From NCBI GenBank assembly GCA_021202925.1, contig JAJQCD010000038.1, positions 224,101 to 288,100 of the forward strand: 64,000 bases of DNA, written 5' to 3'. This stretch comes from Clostridiales bacterium. Its GTDB lineage: Bacteria; Bacillota; Clostridia; Lachnospirales; Lachnospiraceae. The notes under the pieces are model-generated. The model ran no database searches and was not told the origin of the DNA. It worked only from the letters and a program-made list of their open reading frames with translations. The translations under genes and the position numbers were made by a program. This document shows, piece by piece, positions 8,255-16,961 of the stretch. The stretch's first letter is position 1; every line of letters begins with the position of its first letter.

Positions 8255-8773
8255 ATGGAATCGATAAAAGCAGAATTGCGATTGAACCCATCTGATGTAT
8301 TTCGTGTTTTTCTGTACAGTTATTACTGTCACCCACGCATCCTTCCGATGCTTGTAGTCACACTGTATGGCATCTGGCTGCTGATTCTGGCTGTCAGACG
8401 GCAAAACACGACTGTTGCGGTCATCGCCCTGTTTATCATTTTATTTTTCACCGTATTCCAGGTCTGCCTGATCCGGATTCGCGCAAACCGGGCAGTAAAA
8501 GGCAATCCACTTTATGCCTCCCCCTTTTCTTTTGTCTGCGATGAAACCGGATTTACCATACAGCAAGGCACACATAAGGTGTCCTGTCCGTGGGAAAACA
8601 TACATCATGTCATGATCACAAAAAATTATCTGGTATTTTATCCAGAAAAGGTGTATTCTTATCCCATACCTCTGGCTCAGCTTTCTTCCGGACAGGTTCG
8701 GATCCTTGCTCTGACAGAGCGCTACATGAACGCATCAAAAATCAAATATATCAAATGGCAACGGAGATCATAA
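8255..8773 (+). CDS. YcxB-like small membrane protein
   Basis: A 172-residue protein with two hydrophobic helices near residues 30-48 and 54-72, followed by a beta-rich soluble domain (SFVCDETGFTIQQG, VSCPWENIHHV, YLVFYPEK) that resembles YcxB-family C-terminal domains. The function of that family is unknown. Start ATG 8255 follows GTGGAGTG. It lies 35 bp after the symporter and 1 bp before the activase, so it is co-transcribed with the GRE system. Its role could be membrane-associated assistance or sensing, but nothing in the sequence decides this. Confidence 0.75.
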   Translation: MESIKAELRLNPSDVFRVFLYSYYCHPRILPMLVVTLYGIWLLILAVRRQNTTVAVIALFIILFFTVFQVCLIRIRANRAVKGNPLYASPFSFVCDETGFTIQQGTHKVSCPWENIHHVMITKNYLVFYPEKVYSYPIPLAQLSSGQVRILALTERYMNASKIKYIKWQRRS

Positions 8774-8774
8774 T

Positions 8775-9668
8775 GTGAAAGCGTGTATCAGCAATATTCA
8801 GAAATTTTCGGTTGATGATGGCCCGGGGATCCGGACTACAGTATTTTTCAAAGGCTGCAACCTGCGATGCGCATGGTGCCACAATCCGGAATGCATCAGC
8901 CCTGTCTCTGTCCTGCAATTTACCAAAAGCGCCTGCACTTGTTGCGGGCGTTGTGCCGCTGTATGTCCAGCTGGAGTACACAGCATCGGCGCAGATGGCC
9001 ACCTGATTCGACGGGAAGCCTGCCTGGGTTGCGGTGCCTGCGAAAAGGCATGTCATTCTCAGGCGCTAAAACAAAACGGCCTGTTCTACTCGCCGGAAGA
9101 AATAATGGATATCATCCTCAAGGACAGAGAATTTTACATTGACAGCGGCGGCGGCGCCACCTTTTCCGGCGGCGAACCCATGCTTCAGCACGAATTCCTG
9201 AAGCAGCTCCTTTTTCTATGCCGTGACAATCAGATTTCTACGGCAATAGACACCGCAGGTAATGTGCCCTATGAGTGGTATGAGGAGCTCCTTTCCCTGA
9301 CGGATTATTTCCTTTATGACATCAAGCTGGCTACGCCCGCTCTCCATCAACAATATACGGGCGTCGATAATACACAGATTCTTGCCAATATCCGCAAACT
9401 TTCCGAGGCTGGCGCAAACCTGATTGTTCGCGTACCTGTAATTCCCGGTGTCAATGATGCCACAGAGGAGCTTGAAAAAATTGCGAACATTCTGACAGAA
9501 ATTTCACCTCAGTTGGTTCAACTGCTGCCCTACCACAGCTATGGAACCGGAAAATATGAATCATTTGGCTTGAAAAACCCGCTTGGTGTGTTAACTCCAC
9601 CATCTCGGGAATTCATGGAGCAGGCACTTCAAATGTTCCTGCGCAACGGACTGAGAACATCATTTTAA
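8775..9668 (+). CDS. Glycyl-radical enzyme activating protein (radical SAM), second copy
   Basis: A 297-residue activase with the radical-SAM motif C28-x3-C32-x2-C35 (CNLRCAWC), then two ferredoxin-like cluster motifs (CTCCGRCAAVC and CLGCGACEKAC). The GGGATFSGGEP segment binds the SAM amino group in this family. The start is GTG at 8775, behind CGGAG with 8-9 nt spacing. The stop is 19 bp before the GRE at 9688, its likely target. It is clearly diverged from the activase at 174-1103, which fits separate partner specificity. Confidence 0.93.
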   Translation: MKACISNIQKFSVDDGPGIRTTVFFKGCNLRCAWCHNPECISPVSVLQFTKSACTCCGRCAAVCPAGVHSIGADGHLIRREACLGCGACEKACHSQALKQNGLFYSPEEIMDIILKDREFYIDSGGGATFSGGEPMLQHEFLKQLLFLCRDNQISTAIDTAGNVPYEWYEELLSLTDYFLYDIKLATPALHQQYTGVDNTQILANIRKLSEAGANLIVRVPVIPGVNDATEELEKIANILTEISPQLVQLLPYHSYGTGKYESFGLKNPLGVLTPPSREFMEQALQMFLRNGLRTSF

Positions 9669-9687
9669 AGAAAGAAGGGTTTATCTT

Positions 9688-11967
9688 ATGGCTGTAAAGG
9701 AAATGAAACTGGATGATCGCCTGAAACCGATCATGGAACACCACATTGAACTTTTTGACCGCGCAGAAATTCCGGTTCGAGATCAACTCTACGAAGAGGC
9801 GTTCGCCTGGCATAAAGAAGAACCGACGGCGCTGCGTTTTGCCTATGGTTTGAAAAATTTTCTTGAGAAAAAGAAAATCAGTCTCCAGGAATACGATATT
9901 CTGGCTGGCTTTGCCTATCGCTATTCTTACAACACTACCATGCCTATCGATTTCCCGCGCGACTACGATCCAAGGCTGCGTCCGGCAAGAATGATCTCTC
10001 AGAAAATGGAAGCAAGCATGTGTCAGGAATACTACGGGTTCCCTGATGACTGCACAGAAATGGAAGATTTCCATTTTTTTGAAAGTGCCATTCGCGGCGG
10101 TGGAATCAAGCACTGGGAATCCGGACACATTCTTCCCGGATACCATAACATCCTTCATAAGGGATTTGGGGGCCTGATCGCAGAATGCGATATTGCCCTG
10201 AGCAAAGAGCACTCCGATCAGGAGAGGATGTTCATCACCTCAATGAAGATCTGTGCCGAAGCCAGTGCCAGCTACATTCTGCGGTTCCATGAACTGGCGT
10301 TAAAGCTACTGAAAGACTGCAATAACCCGATACACCGGGCCCAGCTACATCGCATCGCATCTGCCTGCGCAAATATCGCCTATCAGCCTGCTTCCAATTA
10401 CTTTGAGGCTGTGCAGTTGCTCTGGCTCAGCCACGAAATTATGTACGGCGAAAGCATTCCGACTTCTACTTCGCTCGGACGCGTGGATCAATATCTTGAT
10501 GAATACTACTGCAGGGACGAGGAAGCCGGTCTGATCGATTATGAGGAAGGCAGTATTATCCTCCAGGCACTGTGGATCAAATTCAGCACAACCATCCATG
10601 CCTATCAGAACATTACGCTTGGCGGCTGCGACGCCAACGGCAATTATCAGGCAACCCCTGTAACCTATATGGCACTTCAGGCAACCCGTTTGCTGAGAAA
10701 CGATCAGCCCTTGCTTTGTCTGCGTTACGCAGACAATATTCCCCAGGATCTCTGGGAGGAGAGCGTCGCGCTTCTGAAATGTGGTCTTGGTTTCCCTGCG
10801 TTTTTCAGCGATGCCAATACCGTCGCGACTCGCATCCGCGCCGGTCATACACCGGAAGACGCTCACAATTTTGCACTCATAGGCTGCGTAGAACCAGGCG
10901 CCCCTGGTGCAGAATACTCCAAAACCGAAGTTCTGCGTGTCAACTGGGCCAAAGTTATGGAACTCTGCCTTGCAGGAAAAAATGCATATGGCTCAGACGA
11001 AAAACTGGCACCCTATCGTCCTCATGCGCTGTCCGAATTCACGGATTTTGATTCCTTCTACAACTGGTATAAGGAAGAACTGCTTCATTTTACCTACCGC
11101 GCCATGCGTGTCATCAATCTGATGGATAAACCGTGGCCATTCTACTATCCCACCCCATGGCTGAGCCTCACCATGGACGGATGTATTGCAAACGGAATGG
11201 ACGTCACTGGTGGCGGAACCCGCTACAATAACTCCGGTATCAATACAGCTGGCATGGCAAACGCTGTAGACTCACTCGCCGCAATCCGTAAAGCTGTATT
11301 TGAGGATCACCGCGTGACTCTTCAAGAATTAGCAGATGCCTGCGCATGCAATTTCGAAGGTCAGGACGATCTGCTGCATTATCTGAAAACAGAATGTCCG
11401 AAATTTGGTAATGATGATGATCGCACGGACGCGCTCATGGCTGACCTGACCGCCGCTTATGCGAAAATGACTGACCGTGTCCGCAATCCCAGAGGCGGCA
11501 AGTGGCAGTTAGGTCTTTATACAGTCGAAGATCACGCAAAACTCGGCACTTTGACCGGCGCACTCCCGGAAGGACGCCTTGCCGGCGTCAGCCTGGCAAA
11601 TGCCATGTGTCCAGTACAGGGTGCCGACCATGTAGGACCAACCGCCGTCATCAACTCCATCTTAAAAACAGACCAGAGCGTGGCCACCAACAACATGGTG
11701 TTGGACTTGAAGTTCAATCCTGCTTTCATGGAAAAACCCGCACATATTGAAGCACTAAGGTCTATGATCCACTCCTATTTTCGACGGGGTGGCCTGGAAA
11801 TCCAGTTCAATGTCATTGATCGTGCCACACTGGTGGACGCGCAGAATCATCCGGAAAAACACAGAAACCTGGTTGTTCGTGTATCCGGTTTCTCTGCTTA
11901 CTTTATCACGTTAATGAAGACAACACAGGATGAGATTATCAATCGAACCGAATATGCAGCCATCTGA
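9688..11967 (+). CDS. Glycyl radical enzyme of the dehydratase/lyase class, second complete copy
   Basis: A 759-residue GRE. The catalytic Cys is C400 in GCVEPGAPG with the base E402, and the radical glycine is G734 in RVSGFSAYF, where the usual Tyr after Gly is Phe. The sequence around the Cys (GCVEPGAPGAEYSKTE) differs from the GRE at 1117-3513, and the middle segment (DVTGGGTRYNNSGINTAG) recalls the GGARYN stretch of amino-acid-acting GREs such as hydroxyproline dehydratase. That is a weak hint only. Start ATG 9688 follows AAAGAAAGAAGGG. Last gene of the symporter-YcxB-activase-GRE operon. Confidence 0.93.
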   Translation: MAVKEMKLDDRLKPIMEHHIELFDRAEIPVRDQLYEEAFAWHKEEPTALRFAYGLKNFLEKKKISLQEYDILAGFAYRYSYNTTMPIDFPRDYDPRLRPARMISQKMEASMCQEYYGFPDDCTEMEDFHFFESAIRGGGIKHWESGHILPGYHNILHKGFGGLIAECDIALSKEHSDQERMFITSMKICAEASASYILRFHELALKLLKDCNNPIHRAQLHRIASACANIAYQPASNYFEAVQLLWLSHEIMYGESIPTSTSLGRVDQYLDEYYCRDEEAGLIDYEEGSIILQALWIKFSTTIHAYQNITLGGCDANGNYQATPVTYMALQATRLLRNDQPLLCLRYADNIPQDLWEESVALLKCGLGFPAFFSDANTVATRIRAGHTPEDAHNFALIGCVEPGAPGAEYSKTEVLRVNWAKVMELCLAGKNAYGSDEKLAPYRPHALSEFTDFDSFYNWYKEELLHFTYRAMRVINLMDKPWPFYYPTPWLSLTMDGCIANGMDVTGGGTRYNNSGINTAGMANAVDSLAAIRKAVFEDHRVTLQELADACACNFEGQDDLLHYLKTECPKFGNDDDRTDALMADLTAAYAKMTDRVRNPRGGKWQLGLYTVEDHAKLGTLTGALPEGRLAGVSLANAMCPVQGADHVGPTAVINSILKTDQSVATNNMVLDLKFNPAFMEKPAHIEALRSMIHSYFRRGGLEIQFNVIDRATLVDAQNHPEKHRNLVVRVSGFSAYFITLMKTTQDEIINRTEYAAI

Positions 11968-12003
11968 TATCATACTTCACTGAAAAATATGATATAAAAA
12001 CGA

Positions 12004-12050
12004 CGCAGTCACGATTTCCGCCAAACATGCGAATCATGGCTGCGCCTTTT
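12004..12050. terminator. Bidirectional terminator between the GRE and smpB
   Basis: GCAGTCACGATT (12005-12016) pairs with AATCATGGCTGC (12032-12043) with one mismatch. A run of Ts follows on both strands (CCTTTT on plus, GTTTTT on minus). The genes at 9688-11967 (+) and 12064-12525 (-) converge here. Confidence 0.75.
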
Positions 12051-12063
12051 CATATATCCCTGC

Positions 12064-12525
12064 TTATCGCAGCTTTTCCTTATAGTCCCGTTCGACCTCA
12101 CGCTTCATGTCCTTCTTCGCCATGTCGGCGCGTTTGTCATAGAGTTTCTTGCCGCGGGCAAGCCCGATCTCAACCTTCACCAGGCTCCCCTTAAAATACA
12201 CCTGCAGTGGAACCAGGGTCAGTCCCTTCTCGCGAATCTTCCCCTCCAGCTTATCGATCTCACGACGATGCATCAGGAGCCTGCGCGCGCGCAACGGATC
12301 CTTGTTGAAAATATTGCCCTTCTCATAAGGATTGATATGCATCCCATAGACATAAACTTCTCCTTTGTCGATGCGGACAAAGGCTTCCTTGATGCTGCAG
12401 TGCCCCATGCGGATGGACTTGACCTCTGTCCCGAACAGTTCAATGCCGCATTCAAACTTCTCATCAATAAAATAATCGTGGTACGCCTTCTTATTGTTGG
12501 CAACCAGTTTAAATGAATCCTTCAA
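12064..12525 (-). CDS. smpB: SsrA-binding protein SmpB
   Basis: SmpB binds tmRNA and delivers it to stalled ribosomes in trans-translation. The 153-residue product shows the family landmarks: [14 protein letters not shown] near the N-terminus, [27 protein letters not shown], and a basic C-terminal tail ([18 protein letters not shown]). I chose TTG at 12525 as the start because GAGGAGGAACAGAA lies directly upstream and the resulting length is the family norm. An ATG at 12570 would overlap rnr and has no such site. It is 16 bp after rnr, in the common secG-rnr-smpB order. No ssrA gene follows in this window. Confidence 0.95.
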   Translation of the reverse strand: MKDSFKLVANNKKAYHDYFIDEKFECGIELFGTEVKSIRMGHCSIKEAFVRIDKGEVYVYGMHINPYEKGNIFNKDPLRARRLLMHRREIDKLEGKIREKGLTLVPLQVYFKGSLVKVEIGLARGKKLYDKRADMAKKDMKREVERDYKEKLR

Positions 12526-12541
12526 ATTCTGTTCCTCCTCG

Positions 12542-14491
12542 TCACTGGACGTTTGATGGCCGGAAATCAACGGTGCGTGTCAGCCGGTCCGCACCGGTCA
12601 CTTGCACGCAAATCTTCTGCCCCAGTTTAAATGTACGGCCGCTCGCCTCGCCCCGCAGCTCCATCCGTTCTTCCTCAAACACATAATAGTCATCGTCCAG
12701 TTCTCTCACATGCACGAGTCCCTCCACCGTGTTTGGCAGCTCCACATAAAATCCCCACTTCGCCACACCGGAGATCACGCCGGTGTATTCTTCACCTATC
12801 CGTTTCGACATATATTCGCATTTCTTCATTTTCACCGTCTCACGCTCGGCTTCGTCCGCGCGGCGCTCTGTCTGGGAACACTGGATCGACATCTGCGTCA
12901 GAATCCGTTCATAATGAGCAATCCGCTCCTCCGTGAGTTCCCCATGCAGATTTTCTTTTATGATCCGATGAATCTGCAGATCCGGATATCTCCGGATCGG
13001 AGAGGTAAAATGCGTATAATAATTCGCCGCCAGACCAAAATGTCCTCCACACATGGGCATATATTTTGCCTGTTTCATGGATCGCAGCGTCAGGCGGCTA
13101 AGCAACGCTTCTTCCTCGCTCCCCGCAATCTTCGTAAGCAGTTTCTGCAGTTCCTTCGGATGAATCTCTCCGTTTCTCAGCCGGATGGAGTAACCAAAAT
13201 TGTTGATAAAAACGCCCAGCTTCCTCATCTTCTGCGGATCCGGCCGGTCATGCGTCCGATAGAGGAACGGCAAATCCTGCCAGAAATAATCCTCCGCCAC
13301 AGTCTCATTCGCCGCCAGCATAAAGTCCTCAATGATTCGTGTCGCCTCATTACGCTCATAAGGACGAATATCCACCGGACGGCCCTTCGCGTCCAGAATC
13401 ACCTTTGTCTCCGGAAAATCAAAATCAATGGCGCCACGCGCCCACCGCTTCGCCCGCAGGATACGCGCAAGTTCCTTCATACGATCAAACAGTTCCACAA
13501 AATCCTGATATTCCCGCATGGTATGCTCATCCCGGTCGGTCACAATCGCATTCACCGCCGTATAGGTCATGCGGCGATCAACCCGGATAACCGTCTCTGC
13601 AATCTCATGCCCAAGGATTCGCCCCTGTTCGTCGATATCCATGATGCAGCTTAAGGTGAGTCGATCTTCCCCCTGATTCAGGGAACAGATTCCATTGGAA
13701 AGCCGGTGCGGCAGCATCGGCGTCACCCGATCCACCAGGTAGACGGATGTTCCCCGTCGGAGCGCCTCCTCGTCCAGAGGGCTTCCCTCTGTCACATAAT
13801 GACTCACATCCGCAATGTGTACGCCAAGCCGATATCCAAAAGGTTCCCGGCTGACCGTCACCGCATCGTCCAGATCCTTTGCGTCTTCCCCATCAATCGT
13901 CACCGTCTGCCAGTCCCGCAGATCCCTGCGGCCAGTCCGGTCAGAAGGGCGCACGGCATCCGGCATCCCCGCCGCCTGCTCCATCACCTCCGGCGGATAC
14001 TCATCCGGAATTCCATAAGCCCGGATAACAGAGCGGATATCCGTCCCCGGATCATTCACATGGCCGATTACTTCCGTGATCCTGCCCTCCGGCTTCCTGC
14101 GCCCCAGCCCGTAATCTGTAATCTCCGCCACAACCTTATGCCCGGTCACTGCCCCCATGTCGTTTCCTTCCGGGATAAAAAGATCGGTACCGATCCGCTG
14201 ATTGTCCGGAACCACAAATCCATAATGCTTATGCTTCTGATAATAACCGACCAGCGTCCGGTTCGCCCGTTCCAGAACCTTCACGACCTCGCCTTCCATG
14301 CGATTCCCGTGTCTACCCGGCCATACCGCGATCTGCACCCGGTCGCCATGCATCGCTGACTTCGTGTGCTCTGCCGCAACGTAAACGTCGCTCTCCATTC
14401 CTTCTACTGTTACAAACCCGAATCCCTTCGGATTCCCGATGAAGGAGCCAGTCAGGCATGACTCTCCATCTTTTAACCGTTCACCCGCCAT
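12542..14491 (-). CDS. rnr: Ribonuclease R
   Basis: A 3'-to-5' exoribonuclease of the RNB family, involved in mRNA and tmRNA-linked decay. It has an N-terminal cold-shock/OB region ([20 protein letters not shown]), the RNB catalytic core with [14 protein letters not shown] (acidic metal ligands) and [16 protein letters not shown], and a C-terminal S1 domain ([23 protein letters not shown]). I place the start at ATG 14491, after TTGAGGATGAT, giving 649 residues. The upstream GTG at 14539 lies inside a terminator stem and is unlikely. Downstream smpB is co-transcribed. The helix-turn-helix found at the N-terminus of long RNase R proteins is absent. Confidence 0.95.
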   Translation of the reverse strand: MAGERLKDGESCLTGSFIGNPKGFGFVTVEGMESDVYVAAEHTKSAMHGDRVQIAVWPGRHGNRMEGEVVKVLERANRTLVGYYQKHKHYGFVVPDNQRIGTDLFIPEGNDMGAVTGHKVVAEITDYGLGRRKPEGRITEVIGHVNDPGTDIRSVIRAYGIPDEYPPEVMEQAAGMPDAVRPSDRTGRRDLRDWQTVTIDGEDAKDLDDAVTVSREPFGYRLGVHIADVSHYVTEGSPLDEEALRRGTSVYLVDRVTPMLPHRLSNGICSLNQGEDRLTLSCIMDIDEQGRILGHEIAETVIRVDRRMTYTAVNAIVTDRDEHTMREYQDFVELFDRMKELARILRAKRWARGAIDFDFPETKVILDAKGRPVDIRPYERNEATRIIEDFMLAANETVAEDYFWQDLPFLYRTHDRPDPQKMRKLGVFINNFGYSIRLRNGEIHPKELQKLLTKIAGSEEEALLSRLTLRSMKQAKYMPMCGGHFGLAANYYTHFTSPIRRYPDLQIHRIIKENLHGELTEERIAHYERILTQMSIQCSQTERRADEAERETVKMKKCEYMSKRIGEEYTGVISGVAKWGFYVELPNTVEGLVHVRELDDDYYVFEEERMELRGEASGRTFKLGQKICVQVTGADRLTRTVDFRPSNVQ

Positions 14492-14511
14492 ATCATCCTC
14501 AATCCATGTGA

Positions 14512-14549
14512 CAAAAAAGCACCCTTGCTTCTTATCCACAAGAGTGCTT
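14512..14549 (-). terminator. Intrinsic terminator between secG and rnr
   Basis: On the minus strand AAGCACTCTTG pairs along its full 11 bp (one U-G) with CAAGGGTGCTT across an 11-nt loop, followed by six Ts. It ends secG transcripts, or attenuates read-through into rnr, whose ATG is only 21 bp further on. Confidence 0.85.
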
Positions 14550-14564
14550 CGTCTTCCTTCTTAA

Positions 14565-14795
14565 TTACCATATCAGGTTCAGCACCAACGCCAGAACCAC
14601 AAATAAAACCGCCGCGGCTGTCGTCAGCTTCGCAAGATTTCCCTCCATGGAACGTCCTTTATTCTTCCCCCAATAGGAATCCGCCATACCGCCAATCGCG
14701 CCAAGCCCGGTCTGCTTGCCTTCCTGCATCAATACAACAATGGTCAGGAAAACGCATATAAGAACGAAAATCACGCACAGTATAATTTTCAACAT
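14565..14795 (-). CDS. secG: Preprotein translocase subunit SecG
   Basis: A 76-residue two-helix membrane protein. Helix 1 covers residues 1-21 (IILCVIFVLICVFLTIVVLMQ) and helix 2 the C-terminus (AAAVLFVVLALVLNLIW). Between them is the conserved cytoplasmic loop EGKQTGLGAIGG with the ADSYWGKNKGRSMEG stretch. SecG assists the SecYEG channel during protein export. Start ATG 14795 follows AGGAGGTGGAAATAC. It heads the conserved secG-rnr-smpB block, although a strong terminator separates it from rnr. Confidence 0.95.
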   Translation of the reverse strand: MLKIILCVIFVLICVFLTIVVLMQEGKQTGLGAIGGMADSYWGKNKGRSMEGNLAKLTTAAAVLFVVLALVLNLIW

Positions 14796-14901
14796 TGTAT
14801 TTCCACCTCCTAAGACTCACACAACAGCAATATCGTACCATAGGTCACCAAAAAAGACAAGTCTTTTTTCACCGTTTCTGCGGCATTTTCAGGCAAAGGC
14901 A

Positions 14902-15714
14902 TCACATCATTGACCGGTATTCCTGCTTCCACTTCGCGATCCGCTTCGCCTCCCCTTCCTGGCGTCGCGGCAGATCACGTTTAAAAAGAACCTCTAACTG
15001 ACCGGCTGCCTCCGACCCGGCTGCGCGCTGCCTGGCCGCTTCCATATCCGCATCCCATTTTTCCTGCAGCTCCGGAGTGAGCCTGAATTTCTGCCGTTCA
15101 CCAGGCTTCAGTCTGGCATCGAGCTTCGAAAGATAATAAATCCGTTCAAGAACACTCTGCTGATTCCATGCCACATAAGAACGGCTGTAAGCGTCAAACG
15201 CTTCCTCCAGCCGGAACATTCTGGCATAACAGGAACCCATATTATTCAGGACACAGGCCCGAAAATGATCATCAACAACCGAATCCGCCTTCCAGTCGGC
15301 CAGTTCCTGATACAATTCCAGCGCCCGCCTGTACTGACGAATAGAAAAAAACTCATCTGCCTTCCGTTTCCGATACTCCGCCGGATGCTTTTTGCGGATA
15401 TCCGCTACCGTCTGGCGAAAACGACTGATCTGCGCCCCCGTACAGTAATCGCACTCCTGTAGGATCATCACCAGCGTCTCGTCCGGATTCTCCCCGCTCT
15501 TTTGCCAGCGCTCAATCTTCAGCGCCAGAAAACCATGGTTCAGTTCTTCCCTCAGAAAATTCAGCAGCGCGTCGCTGACAAAGCCATCCATCACCAACAA
15601 CGGATAATGCACAATCACATACGAAAGCTCCTGTGACGAATAGATCCGGATGCCCATCTCCTCCGCGTAAAAAGGGCGGGTCACATGCTCTTGCTTACAT
15701 AACAATAAACTCAT
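14902..15714 (-). CDS. Uncharacterised TPR-like protein, third gene of the Hsp70-like operon
   Basis: A soluble 270-residue protein, no signal or membrane segment. The N-terminal 100 residues look like a small mixed domain (MSLLLCKQEHVTRPFYAEEM). Residues about 120-190 look like tetratricopeptide helices (KADEFFSIRQYRRALELYQELA, ACVLNNMGSCYARMFRLEEAFDAY). The C-terminus is highly charged and helical. Its ATG overlaps the stop of the Hsp70-like gene by 4 bp (ATGA), so the two are translationally coupled. TPR proteins often bind Hsp70 tails, but this partner lacks an EEVD-type tail, so a direct link is only suggested. I do not recognise the family. Confidence 0.75.
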   Translation of the reverse strand: MSLLLCKQEHVTRPFYAEEMGIRIYSSQELSYVIVHYPLLVMDGFVSDALLNFLREELNHGFLALKIERWQKSGENPDETLVMILQECDYCTGAQISRFRQTVADIRKKHPAEYRKRKADEFFSIRQYRRALELYQELADWKADSVVDDHFRACVLNNMGSCYARMFRLEEAFDAYSRSYVAWNQQSVLERIYYLSKLDARLKPGERQKFRLTPELQEKWDADMEAARQRAAGSEAAGQLEVLFKRDLPRRQEGEAKRIAKWKQEYRSMM

Positions 15715-16925
15715 ATCATAACCTCTTGCATCACCGAGACTCCGGTCGATGGAAACAGTTCGCCGAATCCCTGATCCTTTACATTCACACGCATCGTCCG
15801 TTCATCCGGAAATGTAATCCGAATCCGTACCTTGACCGTGCGATCCTCCCGTTTCGGGAAACCATCCAACGAAACCGAAACCGTCCGTTTCTTCTTCGCA
15901 TCCGCCGCGACAATAAAGTCCACCGTATCCTGATGATCCGGAATGACATCAAGCACCGCTTCTCTGCCGTACCAGCTGTCACCGGCAGCAGCCAGAATCA
16001 CCGATGTTTCCTGGCCTTTGCGCAGAACATTCATGGTAACCGTTGACTGCAGCCGCCCATCGCAAAGAATTGTGTACGGATAAGCGGTCTTATCCCGCAG
16101 GAGATCCTGCGCCAGATACGCCGCACCCTTTGCGAATACATCGGTTTCCATATAGACTCTCCGCTTGACGCAAAGCATCTTCATAAACCCTTCCGCCCAG
16201 TCACGGTTCTCAAATCCCTTTCCGGTCAGAAATACCGATGAATACAGCTTTTTCTGCATCATCCGCTCTCCGCACGAACAGAGAATCTTGTCTGCCAGCT
16301 TTGCTCCGGCCGGAGTATTCAGAATATCCAGACTGATGCTCCCTTCTTCCAGGTTCTCATACTCACAGACAACCGTCGATTCCCTGGCGCCCCGTTGCAG
16401 CTTCATCTCGTAATAACGGAGGCGTTCTTCCGAAAGATCAAACATTCCTACTGTTCCACACCAGATTTCCTTCTTCTGGCTCATGATATAATATACAAAG
16501 CCCTCCGAATGGGAAATCACACGGACATGCTCCTTCTCCACCCCCAGTTCCTGCGCACACTCGCCGAGGACTGTGATCAGCTTCGGGCCTGACTTGCGAA
16601 CGGAAAAGACGATACCCTCTGTTTTTGTCTCTCCATTCTCTTTCAGAAACTGCTGCACGGCTTCCCTGACAAAACGCTTCAGAAGCTCCCGGCCTTCATA
16701 GCGGGTTCCCCCCAGCGTCGCTGTCCCATTCTTCAGCATCTGGCTGACCAGCTGATCGACAAGGACACAGTCTTCCGTCAGATTGTGTGCATAGGCGTCT
16801 TCGCCGATAAACCAGGCATCTTCTTCCCTGCGTCTGCAGATTACAGTCGGATACAACCGCGGCTTCTCCTCCGGCACACAGTCAATCCGCGTATATTCAT
16901 CACACAGATCAATACCTACAATCAT
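15711..16925 (-). CDS. Degenerate Hsp70/actin-fold protein (DUF5716-like)
   Basis: A 404-residue protein whose order of motifs follows Hsp70. Phosphate-1 is MIVGIDLCDEYTRI at 1-14, where the usual GT is lost. The connect-1 helix is ISHSEGFVYYIM at 137-148 (compare INEPTAAALAYG). Phosphate-2 is GMFDLSEERLRYYEM at 160-174, where the glycine triplet is lost. The adenosine region is VFLTGKGF at 231-238 and FAKGAAYLAQ at 264-273. A C-terminal domain at about 285-395 resembles the Hsp70 substrate-binding beta sandwich (TFPDERTMRVNVKDQGFGEL). No helical lid. The missing phosphate-loop glycines suggest weak or no ATP hydrolysis. I chose ATG 16925; an in-frame TTG lies at 16934. I recall the family as DUF5716. 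Confidence 0.8.
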   Translation of the reverse strand: MIVGIDLCDEYTRIDCVPEEKPRLYPTVICRRREEDAWFIGEDAYAHNLTEDCVLVDQLVSQMLKNGTATLGGTRYEGRELLKRFVREAVQQFLKENGETKTEGIVFSVRKSGPKLITVLGECAQELGVEKEHVRVISHSEGFVYYIMSQKKEIWCGTVGMFDLSEERLRYYEMKLQRGARESTVVCEYENLEEGSISLDILNTPAGAKLADKILCSCGERMMQKKLYSSVFLTGKGFENRDWAEGFMKMLCVKRRVYMETDVFAKGAAYLAQDLLRDKTAYPYTILCDGRLQSTVTMNVLRKGQETSVILAAAGDSWYGREAVLDVIPDHQDTVDFIVAADAKKKRTVSVSLDGFPKREDRTVKVRIRITFPDERTMRVNVKDQGFGELFPSTGVSVMQEVMI

Positions 16926-16961
16926 TCCATCCAAACCTCTCTCTTTTCCATCTGTCCGGCC

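Noticed and set aside
11968..12063. tmRNA gene next to smpB
   Set aside because: Only a 96-bp gap with a terminator follows smpB, too short for ssrA.
12526..12570. Longer SmpB start at ATG 12570
   Set aside because: It would overlap rnr and has no RBS; TTG 12525 has GAGGAGG and gives normal length.
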